Shown one piece after another: positions 1-5,861 of a DNA stretch of 5,861 nucleotides (positions within the stretch are counted from its first letter, which is position 1; every line of letters begins with the position of its first letter). The stretch is from NCBI GenBank assembly GCA_027307295.1, contig DAHUXF010000199.1:1-5861 (forward strand), in the 5' to 3' direction. The position numbers were made by a program, and so were the translations under genes. The stretch comes from Acidobacteriaceae bacterium. Its GTDB lineage: Bacteria > Acidobacteriota > Terriglobia > Terriglobales > Acidobacteriaceae. The notes under the pieces were generated by a model. It searched no databases, was not told the origin of the DNA, and was given only the letters and a program-made list of their open reading frames with translations.

Positions 1-873
1 GGATTCACCCACTTTAATGCCGCCCGCGCCTTCAGTTTTCCGGCGGGTGCTTTTACGCTGTCCAACAATTTTTTTCTCGGGCTGGGTTCAGCCATGCTCA
101 TCGCCACCTACGATTATTGGGGCTACTACAATGTTTGCTTTCTGGGCGGGGAGATCAAGCAGCCGGAGCGAAATATTCCACGAGCCATTCTGTATTCCAT
201 TGGAATCGTGGCTGTGCTTTACCTGGTGATGAATATAAGCATCCTGGGAGTTATGCCATGGCAGGAGCTGGACCAGGTGGGAGCGCATGAAGCGCGCTAC
301 TACATTGCTTCAACATTATTGCAGCGCACGTTTGGAAACTGGGCGGGAATGTTCGGCACATTCCTGATTATGTGGACGGCCTTCGCGTCCGTCTTTTCAC
401 TCATGCTGGGGTACTCGCGCGTCCCTTATGCGGCAGCGCGTGACGGCAACTACTTTCGCGTCTATGGAAAGCTGCATCCCCGGCATGGCTTTCCTCATGT
501 ATCGCTGCTGACCTTGGCCGTTGTCACTACGCTTTTCTGCATGTTCCCGCTCAAGGATGTGCTGGCATCGCTGGTGGTGATCCGCATTATGGTCCAGTTC
601 CTGATGCAGGTTTTTGGCTTGCTGCTGTTACGGACACGGCATCCATCTTTCCCTCGTCCCTTTCGCATGTATCTTTATCCCATTCCAGCGCTGCTGGCAG
701 CAATGGGATTTATCTACATTCTTTATGCTCGACCCAGCCTTAAAGAAATCAAGTTTGGGGCTGTCATTGCAGTGTTTGGCATTGTTATTTTTCTGGCGCG
801 CTCGTTGCGCCGCAAAGAATGGCCATTTTCCGGATCGCCCGCTCACGATCCTGTGGGAGAGGCAGTCCAATGA
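1..873 (+). CDS. APC-superfamily amino acid permease, C-terminal part (5' end outside window)
   Basis: The frame is open from base 1 to the TGA at 871-873, giving 290 residues with no start in view. An internal ATG at 94 lies inside a membrane segment and is not a credible start. The APC signature is clear: a YDYWGYYNV segment followed by GGEIKQPERNIPRAI (residues 49-63), which matches the conserved 'E-x-x-x-P-x-R-x-I-P-R' loop of amino acid/polyamine/LAT-type transporters. A second conserved loop, SRVPYAAARDGNYF (139-152), is also family-typical. Hydrophobic segments lie at about 22-46, 62-87, 112-138, 165-183, 186-210, 221-242 and 251-267, so roughly the last seven helices are present; full-length members have about 12. 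The tail is short, basic then hydrophilic. The likely role is proton- or exchange-driven amino acid uptake across the inner membrane; the substrate cannot be told. The next gene starts 6 nt downstream on the same strand. Confidence 0.9.
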   Translation, partial: GFTHFNAARAFSFPAGAFTLSNNFFLGLGSAMLIATYDYWGYYNVCFLGGEIKQPERNIPRAILYSIGIVAVLYLVMNISILGVMPWQELDQVGAHEARYYIASTLLQRTFGNWAGMFGTFLIMWTAFASVFSLMLGYSRVPYAAARDGNYFRVYGKLHPRHGFPHVSLLTLAVVTTLFCMFPLKDVLASLVVIRIMVQFLMQVFGLLLLRTRHPSFPRPFRMYLYPIPALLAAMGFIYILYARPSLKEIKFGAVIAVFGIVIFLARSLRRKEWPFSGSPAHDPVGEAVQ

Positions 874-879
874 TTTGTC

Positions 880-2172
880 ATGTCCGCAGTTTCTTCTTCG
901 AGGCCCGCTAGTCCCATGGAAAATCCCGCCTCCGTGCATGTGGCTCCGGTCCATCATTCCGCATTTTCGCCGTTGCGTGAGCCTCTGTTCCGGAGCTTAT
1001 GGATCGCGGCGGTCATCTCCTATACCGGAAGCTGGATGCAGGCCGTAGCAACGGGCTGGCTCATGACCTCGCTGACCAGTTCGCCCATGTGGGTTTCACT
1101 CGTGACTGTGGCCGTCAGCCTGCCTGTACTGCTGATCGCGCTTCCTGCCGGCGCGCTGGCGGATATTGTTGACCGGCGCAAGTTTCTGCTCTTTACCCAA
1201 AGCATCATGGTTGCCGCCGCAACGGTGTTGGGCGTGATGACTCTCACGCGGACGGTGACGCCACAAATCCTTCTGGTCTTTACCTTCCTGCTGGGCGTGG
1301 GAGCCGTAATGAACGATCCTGCGTGGCAGTCGCTTACGCCGGATCTGGTGCCGCCAGAAAAGCTGGTGGCCGCCGTGGCGCTGAATTCCGCCGGATTCAA
1401 CATTGCGCGGGCCGTTGGCCCCGCACTGGGTGGCCTGGTGATCGCTGCAACCGGCTCAGGAACAGCAGGCTCAGGCCGGGCATTTCTGTTGAATGCCGTT
1501 TCTTTTTTTGGAGTGATCCTTTTTCTTTACCACTGGAAGCCGGCCAACACCGAGCGTCGCAATGGGACCAGCACATTCTCCGGCGCAATCGCCGTAGGTC
1601 TGAGGTATGCGCGGCAGGAGCCACGGATCCGCAGCGTGCTGGTGCGCACCCTGGCATTTTCTTTTTTTGCCAGTTCGTTCTGGGCGCTGCTGCCGTTAAT
1701 CGCCAGCAAATTTGGGGCAGAAGGTTTTGGCGTAATGCTGGCTTGCTTTGGCGTGGGCGCGCTGGCCGGGGCTGGAGTTTTGTCCCTGGCGCGGCGTCGC
1801 ATTGCGCCGGACGCAGTGATTGGCTACGCCACCATTGTTTTTGCCGTGGCGCTCTGCGGATTGGTCCGCTCGCACACGCTTGCTCTGGCATCCGTTTTTT
1901 CCGCTGCCGCCGGACTGGCCTGGATCAGCATTCTGGCCACCCTGAATGTATCCGCGCAGACGGCTGCGCCGGCGTGGGTACGCGCGCGCGTGATTTCCAT
2001 GTACGTGCTGGTATTGCAGGGCGGGCTGGCGCTGGGCAGCGGCGTGTGGGGCGCAGTAGCTTCCAGTCAGGGAGTTCAATTTACTCTGACCGCAGCAGCA
2101 GTGGCCCTGGCCGCAGGGTTGCTTCTTGGCCCAAGGTATCGATTGCAGCCTGACGGCGCTCACTCACGTTAG
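880..2172 (+). CDS. MFS exporter, MFS_3 (EntS-like) group
   Basis: A 430-residue polytopic protein. It carries MFS motif A in the loop after helix 2 (GALADIVDRRKF, residues 91-102), the FRSLW...GSWMQ...GW segment in helix 1 (37-60), NSAGFNIARAVGPALGG (169-185) and WVRARVISMY (366-375). Together these are typical of the MFS_3 group (Pfam MFS_3/DUF894), which includes the enterobactin exporter EntS and many uncharacterised drug-efflux-like proteins. It probably exports a small molecule by proton antiport; the substrate is unknown. There is no C-terminal soluble extension, which some members have. The first ATG at 880 sits 6 nt after the permease stop, but its nearest purine-rich stretch (854-861) is too far away. 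The in-frame ATG at 916 (Met13) has GAGG at 900-903, also a rather long spacing. The start is therefore 880 or 916, and the first 30 residues are a non-conserved hydrophilic tail either way. It is likely cotranscribed with the permease upstream and the DinB genes downstream. A paralogue lies at 3638-4993 on the other strand. Confidence 0.93.
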   Translation: MSAVSSSRPASPMENPASVHVAPVHHSAFSPLREPLFRSLWIAAVISYTGSWMQAVATGWLMTSLTSSPMWVSLVTVAVSLPVLLIALPAGALADIVDRRKFLLFTQSIMVAAATVLGVMTLTRTVTPQILLVFTFLLGVGAVMNDPAWQSLTPDLVPPEKLVAAVALNSAGFNIARAVGPALGGLVIAATGSGTAGSGRAFLLNAVSFFGVILFLYHWKPANTERRNGTSTFSGAIAVGLRYARQEPRIRSVLVRTLAFSFFASSFWALLPLIASKFGAEGFGVMLACFGVGALAGAGVLSLARRRIAPDAVIGYATIVFAVALCGLVRSHTLALASVFSAAAGLAWISILATLNVSAQTAAPAWVRARVISMYVLVLQGGLALGSGVWGAVASSQGVQFTLTAAAVALAAGLLLGPRYRLQPDGAHSR

Positions 2173-2181
2173 GAAATAACC

Positions 2182-2187
2182 GGAGGG
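2182..2187 (+). promoter_or_regulatory. Shine-Dalgarno of the first DinB gene
   Basis: GGAGGG lies 8 nt before the ATG at 2196, inside the 23-nt gap after the MFS stop. It fixes the start of the downstream gene and indicates independent translation initiation rather than coupling. Confidence 0.8.
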
Positions 2188-2195
2188 TCCACAGA

Positions 2196-2786
2196 ATGAA
2201 ACATCTAAGTACGATTTGCGTGATGGGACTTCTGACTTTTGTGATGGGCGTGTTTGCCTCTGCCACAGCGCAAGGCAAGCCGGCGGCGAATCAACCAGCG
2301 CTGGCCAGCGTCCTTGACGGCCAGATCACCAGCCTGGAACGTCAATTCATTGCCGCCGCCGAGGCCTTGCCGGAAGACAAGTTTGATTACAGCCCGGCCA
2401 GCCTGGACCTGCCCGGCAGTGAGTTTAAAAGCGTGCGGACATTCTCTCAGCAGATCAAGCATGTTGCCGCTGACAACTTTGCCATCTGGGCGCCGTTAAC
2501 AGGCAAGCCTGAGCCTGCCGGACTCAACGCGCCGAATGGTCCGGAGAATTTGAGGACCAGGGCAGAGATTCTGAAATTCCTGAATGACTCATTTGCGTTT
2601 GGCCATAAAGCTGTCTCCGGAATGAACGCAAACAACGAACTGGAACTGGTGGAATTTCGGGGGAACAAAGTCACGCGGATTTACCTGGCTATCTTCGCGA
2701 TGACGCATGGCTACGATCATTACGGACAACTGGTGGAGTACCTGCGTATGAACGGAATTGTCCCGCCCGCCAGCCGTCCAAGATAA
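2196..2786 (+). CDS. exported DinB-fold putative metalloprotein, copy 1
   Basis: 196 residues. An N-terminal signal peptide (Met1 to about Ala25; positive Lys2/His3, hydrophobic core 6-21, cleavage plausible after the Ala-Thr-Ala at 23-25) is followed by a four-helix DinB/YfiT-type domain from about residue 35. Candidate metal ligands are His89 in the QQIKHVA motif and His171/His175 in the HGYDHYGQ motif. This gives the H...HxxxH pattern of the DinB family. A further His137 (FGHKA) is conserved in the neighbouring paralogue. The C-terminus ends EYLRMNGIVPPASRPR, which is also shared. Characterised DinB-superfamily members are cytoplasmic metal-dependent enzymes or thiol transferases; an exported version has no assigned reaction, so no function is claimed. 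It begins 23 nt after the MFS gene with a strong Shine-Dalgarno, and the second copy begins 71 nt after its stop. The family call is by motif recognition; the signal peptide is directly readable. Confidence 0.85.
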   Translation: MKHLSTICVMGLLTFVMGVFASATAQGKPAANQPALASVLDGQITSLERQFIAAAEALPEDKFDYSPASLDLPGSEFKSVRTFSQQIKHVAADNFAIWAPLTGKPEPAGLNAPNGPENLRTRAEILKFLNDSFAFGHKAVSGMNANNELELVEFRGNKVTRIYLAIFAMTHGYDHYGQLVEYLRMNGIVPPASRPR

Positions 2787-2826
2787 TGTTTTGTTCACCA
2801 ATGCCCTATACCTGGATTGGTTGTAT

Positions 2827-2840
2827 GCTTCGAGTGAAGC
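2827..2840 (+). promoter_or_regulatory. small hairpin just upstream of the second DinB ribosome binding site
   Basis: GCTTC (2827-2831), loop GAGT, then GAAGC (2836-2840) form a perfect 5-bp stem ending one base before the Shine-Dalgarno at 2842. It could keep the binding site open or be chance. No U-tract follows, so it is not a terminator. Confidence 0.3.
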
Positions 2841-2841
2841 G

Positions 2842-2850
2842 AAGGAGGAG
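2842..2850 (+). promoter_or_regulatory. Shine-Dalgarno deciding the start of the second DinB gene
   Basis: AAGGAGGAG lies 7 nt before the ATG at 2858, an almost ideal site. The longer in-frame start at 2786 would translate this purine tract as a run of arginines (one Lys, six Arg) in front of the signal peptide. That is clearly an artefact, so 2858 is the start. Confidence 0.9.
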
Positions 2851-2857
2851 AAGACGG

Positions 2858-3466
2858 ATGAGATACCTGACAACGCTCTGTTTTTTTGCAATGCTGTGCT
2901 CCACGGCGGGAATGTTTGCGCAAAGCGCGGCCAAGCCCGCAGCGCCTGCCGCGCAAGCCCAGAAACCGCCAACGGTTGATGGTGTGATCGATACAGAAAT
3001 CGGCATCATCGAGCGCGAGTTTGTAAGCGCAGCTGAGGCCATGCCGGAAGACAAATTCAACTTTGCACCAAGCAGCCTGAACCTGCCCGGCAGTGATTAC
3101 AAGGGCGTCCGTACTTTTGCGCAACAGATCAAGCACGTTGCCACGTTGAACTTTATGCTGTGGGGGCCCATGGTCGGGGAGAAGCCACCCTTTGACATTA
3201 ACAATGGTGATGGCCCTGCTTCGATGACGAGCAAAGCGGAAATCGTGAAGTATCTGAAAGATTCTTACACTCTCGGACATCGTGCAGCAAAATCTATGAC
3301 GGCGGAAAACGCAGTAGCTACCATCCCCAATCCATTCGGCGCGGGCCAAATGTCACGGCTCTTTGCCGCGACGTTTGGCGTGTCCCATGGCTTTGATCAC
3401 TATGGCCAGTGCGTGGAGTATCTGCGGATGAACGGGATCATTCCGCCAGCCAGCCGAGGTAACTAA
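2858..3466 (+). CDS. exported DinB-fold putative metalloprotein, copy 2
   Basis: 202 residues from the ATG at 2858, chosen for its Shine-Dalgarno. The signal peptide is MRYLTTLCFFAMLCSTAGMF plus AQS, followed by an Ala/Pro/Gln-rich linker (24-38). The DinB-like domain runs from about 39 to the end. The histidine set is the same as in copy 1: His93 in QQIKHVA, His141 in LGHRA, and His177/His181 in HGFDHYGQ. By hand alignment, 38 of 66 positions are identical between residues 39-104 here and 35-100 of copy 1, and 24 of 35 in the C-terminal segment. The genes are therefore a tandem duplication that has diverged for a long time. The stretch between the first and second histidine differs most, and so do the residues before the HxxxH helix, which may reflect different ligands. 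The location is periplasmic or extracellular. The reaction is unknown. It is the last gene of the unit; a terminator begins 20 nt after the stop. Confidence 0.87.
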   Translation: MRYLTTLCFFAMLCSTAGMFAQSAAKPAAPAAQAQKPPTVDGVIDTEIGIIEREFVSAAEAMPEDKFNFAPSSLNLPGSDYKGVRTFAQQIKHVATLNFMLWGPMVGEKPPFDINNGDGPASMTSKAEIVKYLKDSYTLGHRAAKSMTAENAVATIPNPFGAGQMSRLFAATFGVSHGFDHYGQCVEYLRMNGIIPPASRGN

Positions 3467-3486
3467 GGGTTAAGCGTTGTAAAAAG

Positions 3487-3519
3487 GAGCATGGAGAAAA
3501 CTCTTCATGCTCTTTTTTT
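3487..3519 (+). terminator. rho-independent terminator of the permease-MFS-DinB-DinB unit
   Basis: GAGCATGGAGA (3487-3497) pairs with TCTTCATGCTC (3502-3512) over 11 bp with one G-U pair and an AAAC loop. Seven T follow (3513-3519). It lies 20 nt after the stop of the second DinB gene. Read on the - strand, the stem has one A-C mismatch and is followed by C then TTTTT (from A 3481-3485). It could therefore also stop transcripts coming from the facing MFS gene, more weakly. Confidence 0.9.
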
Positions 3520-3604
3520 GCGCGCGATAAGAAAGTAGCGTGCGGCCTTGGTCCGGAATGCCCTCTTGCAGGTGATCCCAGCCGCTGGGTGAGCACGGGT
3601 GAAT

Positions 3605-3628
3605 CCGCCCTAACGAAGTGAAGGACGG
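3605..3628 (-). repeat. imperfect inverted repeat / hairpin just after the stop of the facing MFS gene
   Basis: CCGCCCT (3605-3611) and AGGACGG (3622-3628) are inverted copies with one mismatch. In RNA from the - strand that mismatch becomes a G-U pair, so the 7-bp stem is complete only in the transcript of the MFS gene, whose stop lies 9 nt upstream. No U-tract follows, so it is not a canonical terminator. A smaller hairpin, CCCAG-CCG-CTGGG, lies at 3577-3589. This could be an mRNA 3'-end stabilising element or one copy of a dispersed intergenic palindrome. Confidence 0.4.
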
Positions 3629-3637
3629 GGCACAGCC

Positions 3638-4993
3638 TCAATCTAAATCCCGCAAGCCTTTTCTTCCCCAATACACACCCATGCTTCCCAGCAGAGCCAG
3701 TGCAGCCATACCGGCAATGGCATGGGGTGCGCTGATCACGCGCGCCAGTGATCCGGCAATCAGGCAGCCGATGGGCGTCAATCCCAGAAAAGCCGTGGAA
3801 TAGATGCTCATCACACGTCCGCGCATATGGTCTTCCGCCAGGTGCTGGAGCAGCGAGTTGATGGTGGCGGCGGTGATGATCATGCAATAGCCGGCCACCA
3901 TCAGCATGATCCCGGAGAGATAAAACCTGCGAGAGAACGTAAAAGCGATAATGGCGATGAAGAAGCCCACGGAGGCGCGTACCACAAACAGTCCACGGCG
4001 GCGGATGTGCGCCATATACGCGATAGTAATAGCGCCCAGAAATGCTCCAGCGCCGGAGCAGGCCATCAGCAGGCCGAGTCCGGGCTCGTCGCTGTGCAGC
4101 ACATCGCGGGCAAAGTAGGGGACAAAGGTAAGGTAGGGAATCGCCAGCAGGCTGCCGATGGCAACCAGCAGCACCAATGACGACATCTCCGGATGCTTGA
4201 AGACGTAGGTAAAGCCCTGTTTCAGCTTTTCCCACATGCGGCCTTCCTGCACCACAGCCGGTTCGGTATAACGGATGCGCGTGAGCGCCAGCAGAACAGC
4301 AAGAAAACTCAAGCCGTTCAGGAAGAAGTTCCCAGCCACGCCCACCAGCGCCATGGCAAATCCGCCCATGGTAGGGCCCAGCACACGCGACATGTTGAAC
4401 TGCGCGGAATTCAGAGCAATGGCATTGGTGAGGTCTTCCTTGGGGACAAGCCGCGGCACCAATGCCTGGTAGCTGGGCGTGTTGAGTGACATGGCAATGC
4501 CGGTGCCCAGCGCCAGGAGCACGATCTCCTGCACATTGATCAGCGGGTGTCCGTTGATTTTAAAATACGCCAGAGCTGCCATGATGAAGGCAAAGACCAT
4601 CATGGCGGATTGCGTCACCATGAGCAGTTTGCGCTTGTTCACATGGTCGGCAATCACGCCCCCGATCAGGGCAAACAGGAGAATTGGAATGGAGGAGCAA
4701 AAGCCAACCACGCCCAGCCAGAAAGCGGAATTCGTCAACTGGAGCACGAGCCAGCCCTGGGCAACGTTCTGCATCCATGTGCCGATGTTGGAAAGGAAGT
4801 TGCCGGTCCAGAAAAGACGGAAGTCGCGATGGCCCAGCGCACGGGCGATGCGCGGGATTTCAATGACTGAGGTTTCTGCGGCGTCAGTGACGGCGCCATG
4901 GGCCAGGCCATCGGCCCCGTCCGCGCGCAGCAGGTTATTGTCCTCAATCACCGGCAGCCCGGCGTTCCCATTTGTCTCCGCGTCCGTACTCAA
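3638..4993 (-). CDS. second MFS exporter, MFS_3 (EntS-like) group
   Basis: 451 residues from the TTG at 4993. Family motifs are FRLFW...GTWMQ...GW in helix 1 (from residue 58), motif A GGVIADHVNKRKL (111-123), NSAQFNMSRVLGPTMGG (195-211) and MRGRVMSIY (390-398). It ends with a basic tail, GRKGLRDLD. It is a probable proton-driven small-molecule exporter of unknown substrate. In the helix 1 to motif A segment, 34 of 72 residues match the MFS protein at 880-2172. The start is uncertain. TTG 4993 has AGGG 9 nt upstream and coding-like codons after it. ATG 5068 would give 476 residues but adds an AT-rich, AGA/AGT-containing stretch that looks non-coding and would begin only 16 nt from the divergent gene. 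GTG 4951 is a third option with no ribosome binding site. The frame stays open to an ATG at 5263, but that would run into the divergent peptidase gene. The conserved domain begins at about residue 50 with any of the upstream starts. Confidence 0.9.
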   Translation of the reverse strand: MSTDAETNGNAGLPVIEDNNLLRADGADGLAHGAVTDAAETSVIEIPRIARALGHRDFRLFWTGNFLSNIGTWMQNVAQGWLVLQLTNSAFWLGVVGFCSSIPILLFALIGGVIADHVNKRKLLMVTQSAMMVFAFIMAALAYFKINGHPLINVQEIVLLALGTGIAMSLNTPSYQALVPRLVPKEDLTNAIALNSAQFNMSRVLGPTMGGFAMALVGVAGNFFLNGLSFLAVLLALTRIRYTEPAVVQEGRMWEKLKQGFTYVFKHPEMSSLVLLVAIGSLLAIPYLTFVPYFARDVLHSDEPGLGLLMACSGAGAFLGAITIAYMAHIRRRGLFVVRASVGFFIAIIAFTFSRRFYLSGIMLMVAGYCMIITAATINSLLQHLAEDHMRGRVMSIYSTAFLGLTPIGCLIAGSLARVISAPHAIAGMAALALLGSMGVYWGRKGLRDLD

Positions 4994-5083
4994 TGTCCCC
5001 GACCCTGGCGGCAAATTCGAACAAATGCCACTTCTAGTGTAAGCTTTTTTGTTTCCACCGCAGGCCATACCCAGGAGAACCTT
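4994..5083. promoter_or_regulatory. divergent intergenic leader between the MFS exporter and the peptidase
   Basis: 90 nt between the two chosen starts. It contains a locally AT-rich stretch (about 5011-5056) that stands out from the flanking coding DNA, as expected for back-to-back promoters. I could not find a convincing -35/-10 pair on either strand. The best - strand candidate, TTACAC at 5042-5037 with a 17-nt spacer, has a poor -10 (CGAATT). No operator palindrome was seen. Confidence 0.35.
5073..5079 (+). promoter_or_regulatory. Shine-Dalgarno deciding a TTG start for the peptidase
   Basis: AGGAGAA, with its GGAG core 6 nt before the TTG at 5084. No ATG is available in this frame before the conserved domain except internal ones from about residue 105 on, and the TTG directly opens a typical signal peptide. 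The pair of signals fixes the start. Confidence 0.8.
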
Positions 5084-5861
5084 TTGAAACAGGCCAAATT
5101 CGTAATTGTTTTCTCTGTCCTGATCCTTTCCAGCTTTGCCGCACAGAATACCGGCAGCACAGCGCCACCCACGCAGATTTTCGGCTTCCGTGATTTCAGC
5201 AAGCAATATCAGGTGGATCAGGATTTCCTGGCAGTCCCGAGCCCTGCCCTGGCGGAGCAGCACTTAAAGGTCCTTACAGCGCAGCCGCACGTTGCCGGCT
5301 CGCCTGAGGACAAGGCCACCGCAGACTATGTGGCTAAGCAGTTTACGGCTGCCGGTCTGGAGACGGAAATTGTCAAGTATGTTGTCTGGATGAACCGGCC
5401 AGAGGAGATCAGCGTAAACATCACCGCGCCCGCCAACGTGAAGATGAACGGCCCCAGCCGCGAGCATGTTGAAGGCGATACCTTGCCTGAGAACCCACAT
5501 GTGCTGATGCCCTTTAACGGATCATCTCCTTCCGGCGATGCCGAGGCTGAGGTGGTGTACGCGAACTACGGCCGCCCGGAGGACTTCAAAAAACTGGAAG
5601 AATTGAAAGTGGATGTCAAGGGCAAGATCGTGATCGTCCGCTATGGCGACAATTTTCGCGGAGTGAAAAGCTTTGTGGCGGAAGAGCATGGCGCAGCAGG
5701 CGTGATTATCTACTCTGATCCCATGGATGACGGCTATTTCAAAGGCGATGCTTACCCCAAAGGGCCGTGGCGTCCAGAAAGCGGAGTGCAGCGCGGCTCC
5801 ATCCAGTACATGTTCAAGTATCCCGGTGATCCCACCACGCCGGGCATTGCGTCGGTACCTG
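5084..5861 (+). CDS. secreted glutamate carboxypeptidase II / NAALADase-like M28B peptidase, N-terminal part (runs off the window)
   Basis: 259 codons from TTG 5084, still open at the right edge. Residues 1 to about 20 are a signal peptide (Lys2, Lys5, hydrophobic core 6-18, cleavage plausible after Ser-Phe-Ala). The HLKVLTAQPHVAGSPEDKATADYV segment (roughly residues 65-90) is the family's N-terminal 'xHxAGSxxxxxxAxyv' motif. A protease-associated (PA) domain follows and closely resembles human PSMA/GCPII: GKIVIVRYGDNFRG (180-193), GAAGVIIYSDP (ending at 213), GVQRG (234-238) and GDPTTPG (248-254). The di-zinc M28 catalytic domain and the dimerisation domain would lie beyond the window; full-length proteins are about 700 residues. 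It probably removes C-terminal acidic residues from small peptides outside the cytoplasm, supplying amino acids; specificity is inferred from the family. It is transcribed divergently from the MFS exporter. Confidence 0.9.
   Translation, partial: MKQAKFVIVFSVLILSSFAAQNTGSTAPPTQIFGFRDFSKQYQVDQDFLAVPSPALAEQHLKVLTAQPHVAGSPEDKATADYVAKQFTAAGLETEIVKYVVWMNRPEEISVNITAPANVKMNGPSREHVEGDTLPENPHVLMPFNGSSPSGDAEAEVVYANYGRPEDFKKLEELKVDVKGKIVIVRYGDNFRGVKSFVAEEHGAAGVIIYSDPMDDGYFKGDAYPKGPWRPESGVQRGSIQYMFKYPGDPTTPGIASVP

Noticed and set aside
1981..1990. A (CG)5 dinucleotide run.
   Set aside because: It encodes part of the conserved WVRARVISMY motif of the exporter; explained by arginine and alanine codons in a GC-rich gene.
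1323..2153. A 276-codon open frame on the + strand inside the first MFS gene.
   Set aside because: A shadow frame rich in Arg/Trp/Cys; the MFS motifs are all in the other frame.
2786..2857. An in-frame ATG at 2786 overlapping the stop of the first DinB gene, extending the second DinB protein by 24 residues.
   Set aside because: It has no ribosome binding site, it puts a poly-arginine run (a translated Shine-Dalgarno) before a signal peptide, and the ATG at 2858 has an ideal site.
3438..4235. A 265-codon open frame on the - strand overlapping the second MFS gene.
   Set aside because: Its product is Arg/His/Pro-rich with no recognisable domain, and it lies in another frame of a well-supported transporter gene; a GC-rich shadow.
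4479..5042. A 187-codon + strand open frame opposite the second MFS gene.
   Set aside because: Antisense to conserved transmembrane segments, with low-complexity composition, no ribosome binding site and no domain.
4994..5263. Extension of the - strand MFS frame back to an ATG at 5263 (541 residues).
   Set aside because: It would overlap about 180 nt of the divergent peptidase gene, whose signal peptide and domain are clear, and the extra residues show no transporter-like features.
1..5861. Search for mobile elements, CRISPR, tRNA/rRNA, riboswitches and toxin-antitoxin or defence genes.
   Set aside because: No terminal inverted repeats, transposase motifs, regular repeats, cloverleaf-like segments or recognisable defence proteins were seen by eye. 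The window is compact and made of ordinary transport and peptidase genes.

Overview
The window looks like a chromosomal stretch from a free-living, GC-rich, Gram-negative-type bacterium. The exported DinB-fold proteins, the MFS_3-type exporters and the NAALADase-like (M28B) exopeptidase together resemble gene sets I associate with soil Acidobacteriota (Terriglobia). That assignment is inference from gene content, not from a marker gene. There are six protein-coding genes. The first is cut by the left edge and the last by the right edge. I see no tRNA, rRNA, CRISPR array, insertion sequence or phage gene.

Left part (1-3466, + strand): four genes read in the same direction with small gaps (6, 23 and 71 nt). 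They are the C-terminal part of an APC-superfamily amino acid permease, a 12-TM-type MFS exporter of the MFS_3/EntS-like group, and two tandem paralogues of an exported DinB/YfiT-fold putative metalloprotein. No terminator is visible between them, so they may form one transcription unit. An 11-bp hairpin followed by seven T (3487-3519) closes the unit.

Middle (3467-3637): a 171-nt convergent intergenic region. It holds that terminator, usable in a weaker form on the opposite strand, and a second hairpin next to the stop codon of the facing gene.

Right part (3638-5861): a second MFS_3-type exporter on the - strand, paralogous to the first. A divergent + strand gene follows, encoding a secreted glutamate carboxypeptidase II-like peptidase. 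It uses a TTG start with a good Shine-Dalgarno, and its signal peptide and PA domain are visible before the window ends. The two divergent genes share a short AT-rich leader (4994-5083).

Functionally the window is mostly envelope traffic: amino acid uptake, small-molecule export, extracytoplasmic peptide breakdown, and two exported proteins of unknown chemistry. The peptidase and the amino acid permease would fit peptide scavenging, but they are not in one operon. The least explained item is the tandem pair of exported DinB-fold proteins; nothing else points to an undescribed system.
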